Part shown: positions 57,300 through 64,000 of the stretch, one piece after another | How positions within the stretch are numbered: position 1 is the first letter of the stretch | Layout of the letters: each line of letters begins with the position of its first letter | DNA from: Mesobacillus jeotgali | GTDB lineage: Bacteria > Bacillota > Bacilli > Bacillales > Cytobacillaceae | Assembly: GCF_002874535.1 (NCBI RefSeq) | Contig: NZ_CP025025.1 | Coordinates: 1,473,526-1,537,525 of the forward strand | Direction: 5' to 3' | DNA length: 64,000 nt | Translations under genes and position numbers: made by a program | The notes under the pieces: generated by a model | Told to the model about the DNA's origin: nothing | The model's input: only the letters and a program-made list of their open reading frames with translations | Databases searched by the model: none

Positions 57300-58079
57300 A
57301 TGGACTTACTATCAAAAACTAGAAAAATTAACGCCCTGCTCCAAAAAGCTGCCGGCAAACCGGTAAACTTCAAAGAAATGTCAGAAACTTTAAGTGAAGT
57401 AATCGAGGCTAACATCTTTGTTGTCAGCCGTAGAGGGAAGCTTTTAGGTTTAGGAATCAATCAGCAGATTGAAAACGAGCGCATGGTAAAAATGCTCGAA
57501 GACCGCCAATTCCCTGAAGAGTATACAAAAAATCTCTTCAATATCCAGGAGACTTCACCGAACCTGGATGTTGAGAGTGAGTACACAGCATTCCCAGTTG
57601 AAAACAAAGAACTTTTCAAAAACGGCTTAACAACAATCGTGCCGATTATCGGCGGCGGTGAACGTCTGGGAACATTGATCCTTGCTCGTCTTGAAGAACA
57701 ATTCCACGACGATGACCTAATCCTTGCAGAATATGGCGCAACCGTTGTAGGGATGGAAATCCTTCGTGAAAAGGCAGAAGAGATTGAGGATGAAGCACGA
57801 AGCAAGGCTGTAGTCCAAATGGCAATCAGTTCATTATCCTACAGTGAACTTGAAGCGATCGAGCATATCTTTGAAGAGCTTAACGGAAAAGAAGGCCTTC
57901 TAGTTGCTTCCAAAATCGCCGACAGAGTCGGGATCACACGTTCTGTAATTGTTAACGCACTACGCAAGCTGGAAAGCGCAGGTGTTATCGAGTCCCGTTC
58001 CCTTGGAATGAAAGGAACTTATATCAAGGTATTAAATGATAAGTTCCTATTTGAACTTGAAAAGCTTAAAAGCAACTAA
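57300..58079 (+). CDS. codY: GTP- and BCAA-sensing global repressor CodY
   Basis: Represses nutrient-acquisition, motility and stationary-phase genes when GTP and branched-chain amino acids are high. The 259 residues have an N-terminal GAF domain (about 1-155), a linker helix and a winged helix-turn-helix (about 200-235, [20 protein letters not shown]). AGGAGG site. Sits directly upstream of the fla/che promoter that it controls in B. subtilis. Confidence 0.98.
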   Translation: MDLLSKTRKINALLQKAAGKPVNFKEMSETLSEVIEANIFVVSRRGKLLGLGINQQIENERMVKMLEDRQFPEEYTKNLFNIQETSPNLDVESEYTAFPVENKELFKNGLTTIVPIIGGGERLGTLILARLEEQFHDDDLILAEYGATVVGMEILREKAEEIEDEARSKAVVQMAISSLSYSELEAIEHIFEELNGKEGLLVASKIADRVGITRSVIVNALRKLESAGVIESRSLGMKGTYIKVLNDKFLFELEKLKSN

Positions 58080-58090
58080 ATAGATGATGA

Positions 58091-58124
58091 AAAAAAATCC
58101 GCTGAACATCAGCGGATTTTTTTT
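58091..58124 (+). terminator. Rho-independent terminator after codY
   Basis: AAATCCGCT pairs perfectly with AGCGGATTT around GAACATC, followed by T-rich sequence. The next 370 bases are very AT-rich and without genes. Confidence 0.9.
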
Positions 58125-58477
58125 GTCTTAATGTTTTACGCAGTGTTAGTTAGAAAAGTAACAGATTACAATCAGCTAATATTACAAAAATGTTGCGATT
58201 TTTTTACACTGTTCAAATTATCAAATCACAAACAAGAGATGATTAATAGGAAATAATGGAAAAATGCTAATCTTATGTAGGTAATTTAACCTTTCATCCA
58301 GCTAGAAAAACAAAAGATAATAATTCGTTATTCCTACATTTTTTTAAAAACTTTACAAAAAATTGGGATCAATTAATAAAATTATAAAAATAAGTAAACA
58401 AGTAGGTCTTTTATCCTATTTTGAAAAATGAGCATTATGCATGATAAAAATTAACTGAAAGTACATAGACAGATTAT

Positions 58478-58506
58478 TTCAGATTCTTTACAATTAGGAA
58501 TATAAT
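58478..58506 (+). promoter_or_regulatory. Sigma-A promoter of the fla/che operon
   Basis: A perfect TATAAT at 58501-58506 with TTCAGA 17 bases upstream, 70 bases before flgB. It corresponds in place to the main fla/che promoter of B. subtilis. Confidence 0.65.
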
Positions 58507-58509
58507 GAC

Positions 58510-58544
58510 GAAATTCAGCAAGGAATTACAAAATTCAGCAAAAT
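58510..58544 (+). promoter_or_regulatory. Direct repeats and candidate CodY box
   Basis: AAATTCAGCAA occurs at 58511 and 58531, 20 bp apart, just after the predicted start. The second, AAAATTCAGCAAAAT (58530-58544), matches 11 of 15 positions of the CodY box AATTTTCWGAAAATT. Confidence 0.45.
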
Positions 58545-58575
58545 AATCCAGTGTGGCAATTGAGAGGTGCAAAAA

Positions 58576-58971
58576 TTGAAGTTGTTTTCAAACACTGTAT
58601 CAACCCTCGAGCATGCGTTGAACTATTCTTCTGCGAAGCAAAAAGTCATTTCGCAGAATATCGCGAATGTTGATACACCGAATTATAAAGCAAAGGACGT
58701 GTCCTTCAAGGCTGTATTTCAGGATGTGATGGGTAAATCCTTTCAAGCGAATAGATCAGATGCCCGCCATTATGAATTTAGCAGCAAAGCGAGTCGTTTG
58801 CCTGGAGTCGTCACTAATCCAAACGTGAATTATAACGAGAATGGGAACAGCGTCGATTTGGATAAAGAAATGGCCGATCTGGCTACAAACCAAATTTACT
58901 ATAATGCGCTGACTGAGAGGATTAATGGCAAATTCAACTCTCTCCAAACAGTCATTAGGGGAGGTAAGTAA
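58576..58971 (+). CDS. flgB: Flagellar basal body rod protein FlgB
   Basis: Proximal rod subunit, exported by the flagellar type III apparatus. TTG 58576 (KLFSNTVSTLEHAL follows) lies 6 bases after GAGGTG and gives 131 residues; GTG 58567 overlaps that site. Contains the rod signature KQKVISQNIANVDTPNYKAKDVSF. First gene of the fla/che operon. Confidence 0.94.
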   Translation: MKLFSNTVSTLEHALNYSSAKQKVISQNIANVDTPNYKAKDVSFKAVFQDVMGKSFQANRSDARHYEFSSKASRLPGVVTNPNVNYNENGNSVDLDKEMADLATNQIYYNALTERINGKFNSLQTVIRGGK

Positions 58972-58973
58972 GA

Positions 58974-59423
58974 ATGACCATGTTTCATAGCATGAATACG
59001 ACTGCATCTGCGTTAACTGCACAGCGTCTAAGAATGGATGTCATTTCTTCCAACATGGCGAATGTAGATTCTACCAGAGGTGTAAATGGAGAGCCATACC
59101 GCAGGAAAATGGTCGTCCTACAACCTAAGGAAGGAAACTTTTCTTCATTCCTTAATAAAGCAATGGGAAAAACAGACGGATCAGGGGCGGGAAATGGAGT
59201 TAAAGTATCGAGAATAATAGAGGATAGAGAAAATCCTCTTAAGATGGTATATGATCCTGAACACCCAGATGCAAATCAAGAAGGGTATGTTGCGTATCCC
59301 AATGTCGATCCATTAAGAGAAATGGTGGATTTAATAAGCGCGACACGTTCTTATGAAGCAAATGTCACAGTTTTCAACGCCTCCAAGGGCATGATGATGA
59401 AAGCCCTTGAAATAGGAAAATAA
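58974..59423 (+). CDS. flgC: Flagellar basal body rod protein FlgC
   Basis: Proximal rod protein of 149 residues. N-terminal SALTAQRLRMDVISSNMANVDSTRG and C-terminal MVDLISATRSYEANVTVFNASKGMMMKALEIGK are the axial-protein helices. Starts 2 bases after flgB; AGGGGAGG lies inside flgB. Confidence 0.97.
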   Translation: MTMFHSMNTTASALTAQRLRMDVISSNMANVDSTRGVNGEPYRRKMVVLQPKEGNFSSFLNKAMGKTDGSGAGNGVKVSRIIEDRENPLKMVYDPEHPDANQEGYVAYPNVDPLREMVDLISATRSYEANVTVFNASKGMMMKALEIGK

Positions 59424-59435
59424 GGAGAGAACTAA

Positions 59436-59747
59436 ATGAACTCAGCTGGGATTAATTCTGTTAGCCAAATGGTCAGGCCATTTGATACAAAAGTGTCTAC
59501 TCCCACACCTACACCATACGAAGCACAAAAGAGCTTTTCGTCCGTACTTAAGCAATCTATTGATAATTTAAATAAAACGCAGCTTCAGTCAGATGCAATG
59601 ACGGAAAAACTTGCCCGGGGGGAAAACGTTGACCTCCATCAGGTAATGATTGCGAGCCAAAAGGCGAGCATTACACTGCAGGCTACAATGGAAGTCAGAA
59701 ATAAAGTGGTTGAAGCATATCAGGAAATGATGAGAATGCAAGTTTAA
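59436..59747 (+). CDS. fliE: Flagellar hook-basal body protein FliE
   Basis: Connects the MS ring to the rod and is exported first. The 103 residues show SFSSVLKQSIDNLNKTQ and the conserved C-terminal HQVMIASQKASITLQATMEVRNKVVEAYQEMMRMQV. AAGGAGAG site. Confidence 0.96.
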   Translation: MNSAGINSVSQMVRPFDTKVSTPTPTPYEAQKSFSSVLKQSIDNLNKTQLQSDAMTEKLARGENVDLHQVMIASQKASITLQATMEVRNKVVEAYQEMMRMQV

Positions 59748-59824
59748 TAATATGAGCTAAAAACTAAGTTTATATCGGTTATTAGCTATATAAAAAGAAG
59801 AGACTTAATAACCGGGGGATTGAA

Positions 59825-61417
59825 ATGAAAGAAACCGTTCAAAAGTATATACATACAATGAAGGATTTCTGGCAAGGGCGCACCAGAAAGCAAAAAATCA
59901 GTCTTGGTGCGTCAATTTTCTTTGTTTTGACAGTAGCCGTCCTTACAGCCTTCTTTACCTCGAGGACATCCCTTGAGCCGCTTTATAGCAATCTTTCTCC
60001 AGCCGAGACTGGAAGTATCAAAGAAAGCCTTGATGCAAGGGGCATAAAATCTGAAATTGCTGATGGAGGCAACACCATCCTAGTTCCCAAGGAATCGGTT
60101 GATAGCTTGAAAGTTGAGCTGGCAGCTGAAGGAATTCCTAAATCAGGAAGTATAGATTATTCATTTTTCAGCCAGAATGCCGGCCTCGGTATGACAGATA
60201 ATGAATTCTTTGTCTTAAAACTGGATGCTATGCAAACAGAGCTTGCTGATTTGATGAAAGGAATAGATGGCGTCAATGATGCGAAGGTAATGATTAACCT
60301 GCCTGAAAAAGGGATTTTTGTTAGCGATAATGAGCAGCCTGCATCGGCATCCATCGTGCTAAATACAAGCCCAGGTTATCAATTCAAGGAAGATCAAATA
60401 AATGCACTCTATCACCTAGTGGCTAAAAGTGTACCCAACCTTCCTACAGATAATATCGTCATCATGAATCAATATTTTGAGTACTTCGATTTAAAAAATG
60501 AAAATAATTCCAGTGGAGCATCTTTTGCTTCTCAGCATCAGGTCAAACAGCAAATTGAGAGAGATGTGCAAAGGCAGGTCCAAAATTTGCTTGGCACTCT
60601 TATGGGGCATGATAAAGTAGTTGTTTCCGTTACCGCCGATATAGACTTTACCCAGGAAAACAGAGAAGAAAACATCGTTGAGCCTGTTGATAAAGAAAAT
60701 ATGGAAGGAATTGCAATCAGTGCACAGCGAATTACTGAAACCTTCACTGGGAATGCAGATCAAGCTGGCGGGATTCCAGAAGGAGGAAACCCTGGAGAAA
60801 CGACTGGGTCTCAATACCTTGAGGGAGCAACTGGCAACGGAGATTATGAAAGAGTCGAAGAAACAATAAATAATGAGGTCAGCAGAATTCGTAAGGAAAT
60901 TACCGAGAGTCCATACAAGGTGAGAGATCTTGGAATTCAGGTGATGGTCGAACCGCCAACTCCAGATGACCGTAATTCATTGCCGCAGGAACGTGTAGAG
61001 GATATTACAAAAATCCTTGGTACCATCGTCAGAACGACCATTGATAAAGAGTCTCTAGGCGAAGAGCTGACAGATGAATTGATTGAAGACAAGGTCGTTG
61101 TATCAGTGCAGCCGTTCAATGGAAAGGTAACCTTCGAAAGCCAGGTTGTAGAAAAGCTGCCTTGGTGGGTATACCTAGTTGGCGGATTATTGTTAGCAGG
61201 TATTGTAGTATTACTACTTCTATTTATGAGATCGAGGAAGAAAGAAGTAGAAGAAGAATTTGTAATGGAAGAAAAATATGAGCCAATTCGTGTTCCTGAT
61301 GTGAACAAGGAATTTGAGACAGAAGGCACAATGAAGAAAAAGCAACTGGAAAAAATGGCGAAAGAAAAGCCAGAGGATTTCGCAAAGCTATTGCGAACTT
61401 GGATTTCTGAGGATTAG
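59825..61417 (+). CDS. fliF: Flagellar MS-ring protein FliF
   Basis: Forms the membrane-embedded MS ring. The 530 residues have two membrane helices (about 25-46 and 442-463) flanking the periplasm-side ring-building domains (YscJ-like, with LYSNLSPAETGSI and KVMINLPEKGIF). A low-complexity Gly/Glu-rich loop lies near 315-340, and the cytoplasmic C-tail binds FliG (ending LLRTWISED). 77 bases after fliE. Confidence 0.97.
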   Translation: MKETVQKYIHTMKDFWQGRTRKQKISLGASIFFVLTVAVLTAFFTSRTSLEPLYSNLSPAETGSIKESLDARGIKSEIADGGNTILVPKESVDSLKVELAAEGIPKSGSIDYSFFSQNAGLGMTDNEFFVLKLDAMQTELADLMKGIDGVNDAKVMINLPEKGIFVSDNEQPASASIVLNTSPGYQFKEDQINALYHLVAKSVPNLPTDNIVIMNQYFEYFDLKNENNSSGASFASQHQVKQQIERDVQRQVQNLLGTLMGHDKVVVSVTADIDFTQENREENIVEPVDKENMEGIAISAQRITETFTGNADQAGGIPEGGNPGETTGSQYLEGATGNGDYERVEETINNEVSRIRKEITESPYKVRDLGIQVMVEPPTPDDRNSLPQERVEDITKILGTIVRTTIDKESLGEELTDELIEDKVVVSVQPFNGKVTFESQVVEKLPWWVYLVGGLLLAGIVVLLLLFMRSRKKEVEEEFVMEEKYEPIRVPDVNKEFETEGTMKKKQLEKMAKEKPEDFAKLLRTWISED

Positions 61418-61428
61418 GAGGAGGACCA

Positions 61429-62445
61429 ATGGTGAGGAAAGACCAAAAGGAATTAACAGGAAAACAGAAGGCAGCAATCCTCCTGATCTCACTTGGCCCA
61501 GATGTTTCTGCTTCGGTTTATAAGCATTTAAGTGAAGAAGAAATTGAGAAGCTTACACTTGAAATATCAGGTGTGAAGAAGGTTGACTCGCTGGCAAAGG
61601 AAGAAATTCTGGAAGAGTTCCACAGCATTGCGCTGGCTCAGGATTATATCACGCAAGGTGGAATCGGTTACGCGAAGACGGTTTTAGAAAAAGCGTTAGG
61701 GACCGATCAGGCCGCTGTGATCATCAATAGACTGACATCATCGCTGCAAGTAAGGCCATTTGATTTCGCACGAAAAGCGGATGCTGGGCAAATTCTCAAT
61801 TTTATTCAAAACGAGCATCCACAAACGATTGCACTCATACTTTCTTATTTAGATTCGGCACAAGCGGGCCAGATTTTATCTGAACTGCCGCAAGACGTCC
61901 AGGCGGATATTGCACGCCGTATTGCAGTGATGGACAGCACATCACCAGAAATTATTAATGAGGTCGAGCAAATCCTGGAAAGAAAGCTTTCAGCCACTGT
62001 TACTCAGGACTATACGCAAACTGGCGGTATTGAGGCTGTAGTGGATGTATTGAACGGAGTGGACCGTGCAACCGAACGTACGATTCTAGATGCACTGGAA
62101 ATCCAGGATCCTGAACTGGCCGAGGAAATCAAAAAGCGGATGTTCGTATTTGAAGATATTGTCACACTTGATAACCGTGCAATCCAGCGCGTTATCAGAG
62201 ACTGTGAAAACGAAGATCTCATGCTTGCTCTTAAAGTTTCAAGTGATGAAGTCAAAGAAATTGTCTTTAAGAATATGTCTAAGCGTATGGTCGAAACCTT
62301 CCAGGATGAAATGGAATTCATGGGTCCTGTAAGGCTTCGCGATGTTGAAGAAGCACAATCCAGGATTGTAGCTATTATCCGTCGTCTGGAAGAAGCTGGT
62401 GAAATCGTCATTGCCCGTGGCGGAGGAGATGATATTATTGTCTAG
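61429..62445 (+). CDS. fliG: Flagellar motor switch protein FliG
   Basis: Rotor component that takes torque from MotAB and switches direction with FliM. The 338 residues include LTGKQKAAILLISLGPDVSA, the EHPQTIALILSYL linker motif, and the C-terminal torque helix region with charged residues (LDNRAIQRVIRDCENEDLMLALK). The end overlaps fliH. Confidence 0.97.
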   Translation: MVRKDQKELTGKQKAAILLISLGPDVSASVYKHLSEEEIEKLTLEISGVKKVDSLAKEEILEEFHSIALAQDYITQGGIGYAKTVLEKALGTDQAAVIINRLTSSLQVRPFDFARKADAGQILNFIQNEHPQTIALILSYLDSAQAGQILSELPQDVQADIARRIAVMDSTSPEIINEVEQILERKLSATVTQDYTQTGGIEAVVDVLNGVDRATERTILDALEIQDPELAEEIKKRMFVFEDIVTLDNRAIQRVIRDCENEDLMLALKVSSDEVKEIVFKNMSKRMVETFQDEMEFMGPVRLRDVEEAQSRIVAIIRRLEEAGEIVIARGGGDDIIV

Positions 62446-63199
62446 GCTTATCAAATCCCAATACACCAGTAGTATGCCAGCAGAAAAGAAGGTCATCTCT
62501 ATCAGGGTGTTAGAATCATCGGAACAACAAGAAGTCCCACAGGTCTTCACTCATACGGAAGATGAAAGAAGGCGAATCATCGAGGGGGCTCTAGCTGAGG
62601 CAGATAATATTGTGTCAAAGGCCATTGAGGAAGCAGAACAGATTCGCCAGCAAGTCCAACTGGAGCAGCAAGAATGGGAACAGCAAAGATCTTTATTGGT
62701 CGAAGAATCCAGGCAGCAGGGCTTTGAACAAGGCTATCAGGAAGGTAGAACCCAGGGGTATGAAGAGTACCGCCAAACAATCATGTTTGCTAAAGAAACG
62801 GTTGATGCGGCGAAAAGAGATTACGAGAATCATATTGAATCATCAGAAAAGGTAATTCTTGATCTCGGGGTGAAAATAGCCGGGAAGATAATCGGGGAAA
62901 AACTAGCTGCAGATGAAGCTTTCCTTCCCCTTGTAAAAAGGGCGTTAAAAAACTCCAGGGATTATAAGGATATTCAGCTTCATGTACATCCGAAATACTA
63001 TCAGGAACTGCTAAACCAAAAGGATGAACTGATTGCCATCTTTCCAAAGGATATTGATTTCTATATTTACCCGGATGATGAGCTTGAGGAGACATCGTGT
63101 ATCATCGAATCTGAAAATGGCAGGGTCGACGCAAGTGTAGACAGTCAATTGGAAGAAATCAAAAATAAGCTTTTTGAAATGCTGGAGAGTGAACAATAG
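62438..63199 (+). CDS. fliH: Flagellar export ATPase regulator FliH
   Basis: Peripheral stator-like subunit that tethers and regulates FliI. TTG 62438 (SRLIKSQY follows) is 9 bases from GGAGGAG inside fliG and gives 253 residues; ATG 62429 touches that site and is less likely. The middle is a Glu/Gln/Arg-rich coiled coil with GxxxG-like repeats (EQGYQEGRTQGYEEYR), and the C-terminal domain resembles V-ATPase subunit E. 8-base overlap with fliG. Confidence 0.93.
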   Translation: MSRLIKSQYTSSMPAEKKVISIRVLESSEQQEVPQVFTHTEDERRRIIEGALAEADNIVSKAIEEAEQIRQQVQLEQQEWEQQRSLLVEESRQQGFEQGYQEGRTQGYEEYRQTIMFAKETVDAAKRDYENHIESSEKVILDLGVKIAGKIIGEKLAADEAFLPLVKRALKNSRDYKDIQLHVHPKYYQELLNQKDELIAIFPKDIDFYIYPDDELEETSCIIESENGRVDASVDSQLEEIKNKLFEMLESEQ

Positions 63200-64000
63200 T
63201 GAAGGCCGAAGATTTATTGGAACATGTCGATTTTCTGGATAGTTTTAAACGTTATGGACGTGTAAAAAGAGTTGTCGGCCTGATGATTGAGTCCCAGGGG
63301 CCTGAAAGTTCAATAGGCGATGTCTGCTTTATTCATGTGGGCACAAAGAAAAAGCGGAAAATCCAGGCGGAGGTTGTCGGTTTTAAAGATGAAAACGTCA
63401 TTTTGATGCCTTATACATCTCTTCACGATATATCACCTGGAAGTCTGGTTGAAACGACGATGAAACCACTTGAAATAAAAGCAGGGCCGGGATTGATTGG
63501 CAAAGTCGTTGATTCGCTAGGTGTTCCATTGGATCAATCCAGCCTGCCAAAAGGATTGGCTTCAGTTCCTACAGAACAAGATCCCCCCAACCCTTTGAGC
63601 AGACCGCCAATCTCGGAACCGATAGAAGTCGGAGTCAGGATGATTGACAGCCTGCTGACAGTTGGCAGCGGCCAGCGTGTTGGGATATTTGCCGGTAGTG
63701 GTGTCGGGAAAAGTACTTTGTTGGGAATGATTGCAAGAAATACTACAGCAGACCTGAATGTCATTGGGTTGATTGGTGAACGTGGTCGAGAAGTCAGAGA
63801 GTTCATCGAACGCGATTTAGGTCCAGAAGGACTAAAACGTTCGATAGTAGTTGTTGCCACTTCAGACCAGCCTGCATTAATGCGGATCAAAGGAGCCTAT
63901 ACAGCAACAGCCATCGCAGAGTATTTTCGTGATAAAGGATTGAATGTCATGCTGATGATGGATTCAGTTACTCGAGTGGCTATGGCGCAGCGTGAAGTAG
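63199..64000 (+). CDS. fliI: Flagellum-specific export ATPase FliI, 3' end cut by window
   Basis: Hexameric F1-like ATPase powering flagellar type III export. GTG 63199 overlaps the last base of the fliH stop codon; 267 codons are visible of the about 440 usual. The protein starts MKAEDLLEHVDFLDSFKRYG. It shows the PGLIGKVVDSLG and PLSRPPISEPIEVGVRMIDSLLTVG segments, Walker A FAGSGVGKST, GLIGERGREVREFIE, and Walker B VMLMMDSVTRVA. No frameshift seen before the window edge. Confidence 0.95.
   Translation, partial: MKAEDLLEHVDFLDSFKRYGRVKRVVGLMIESQGPESSIGDVCFIHVGTKKKRKIQAEVVGFKDENVILMPYTSLHDISPGSLVETTMKPLEIKAGPGLIGKVVDSLGVPLDQSSLPKGLASVPTEQDPPNPLSRPPISEPIEVGVRMIDSLLTVGSGQRVGIFAGSGVGKSTLLGMIARNTTADLNVIGLIGERGREVREFIERDLGPEGLKRSIVVVATSDQPALMRIKGAYTATAIAEYFRDKGLNVMLMMDSVTRVAMAQREV

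Overview
The window is a contiguous chromosomal block from an endospore-forming, flagellated member of the Bacillaceae. This follows from gene order, which matches the Bacillus subtilis pyrE to fla/che region almost gene for gene, from the presence of spoVM, codY, fapR, remA and smc, and from strong AGGAGG-type ribosome binding sites with frequent TTG and GTG starts. The interspersed GC-rich intergenic repeats resemble those I recall from Bacillus sensu lato genomes. I cannot name the species.

Layout. 1-3.2 kb: 3' part of pyrE, a DedA-family membrane protein, and rqcH on the minus strand. 3.2-12.8 kb: an array of interspersed repeats, the calcium ATPase yloB, then yloC-remA-gmk-rpoZ, a 7 x 51-bp tandem repeat, and coaBC-priA. 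12.8-21.7 kb: a tightly packed run def-fmt-rsmB-rlmN-prpC-prkC-rsgA-rpe, then thiN. It covers formyl-methionine metabolism, rRNA modification, and the PASTA kinase/phosphatase pair. 21.8-25.1 kb: spoVM, rpmB (minus strand), yloU-fakA, then a 3 x 52-bp tandem repeat followed by a short fossil of sdaAA where B. subtilis carries sdaAB-sdaAA. 25.1-39.5 kb: recG, then fapR-plsX-fabD-fabG-acpP with a FapR operator at the promoter, rnc-smc-ftsY, ylxM-ffh and rpsP-khpA. 39.7-46.6 kb: ylqD-rimM-trmD, rplS, signal peptidase I, rbgA, rnhB, and the ylqG-ylqH pair. 46.9-58.1 kb: sucCD, dprA, a MITE-like element, topA, trmFO, and xerC-hslV-hslU-codY. 58.5-64 kb: start of the fla/che operon, flgB-flgC-fliE-fliF-fliG-fliH-fliI, with fliI running off the window.

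How it fits together. Most genes are conserved housekeeping functions: translation and ribosome assembly, DNA repair and topology, phospholipid synthesis under FapR, protein targeting by SRP, the TCA step of sucCD, and nutrient control by CodY placed directly before the motility operon. The less ordinary content lies between genes. There are two tandem arrays with a period of about five helical turns, a scatter of full-length and internally deleted copies of one repeat family, a 246-bp element with nested inverted repeats, and the sdaAA remnant. Among the genes, ylqG-ylqH stands out. It pairs a FliK-like C-terminal domain with a stand-alone FlhB-type cytoplasmic domain that lacks the NPTH self-cleavage motif, and it lies outside the flagellar operon. 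I saw no tRNA, rRNA, CRISPR, prophage or intact insertion sequence.
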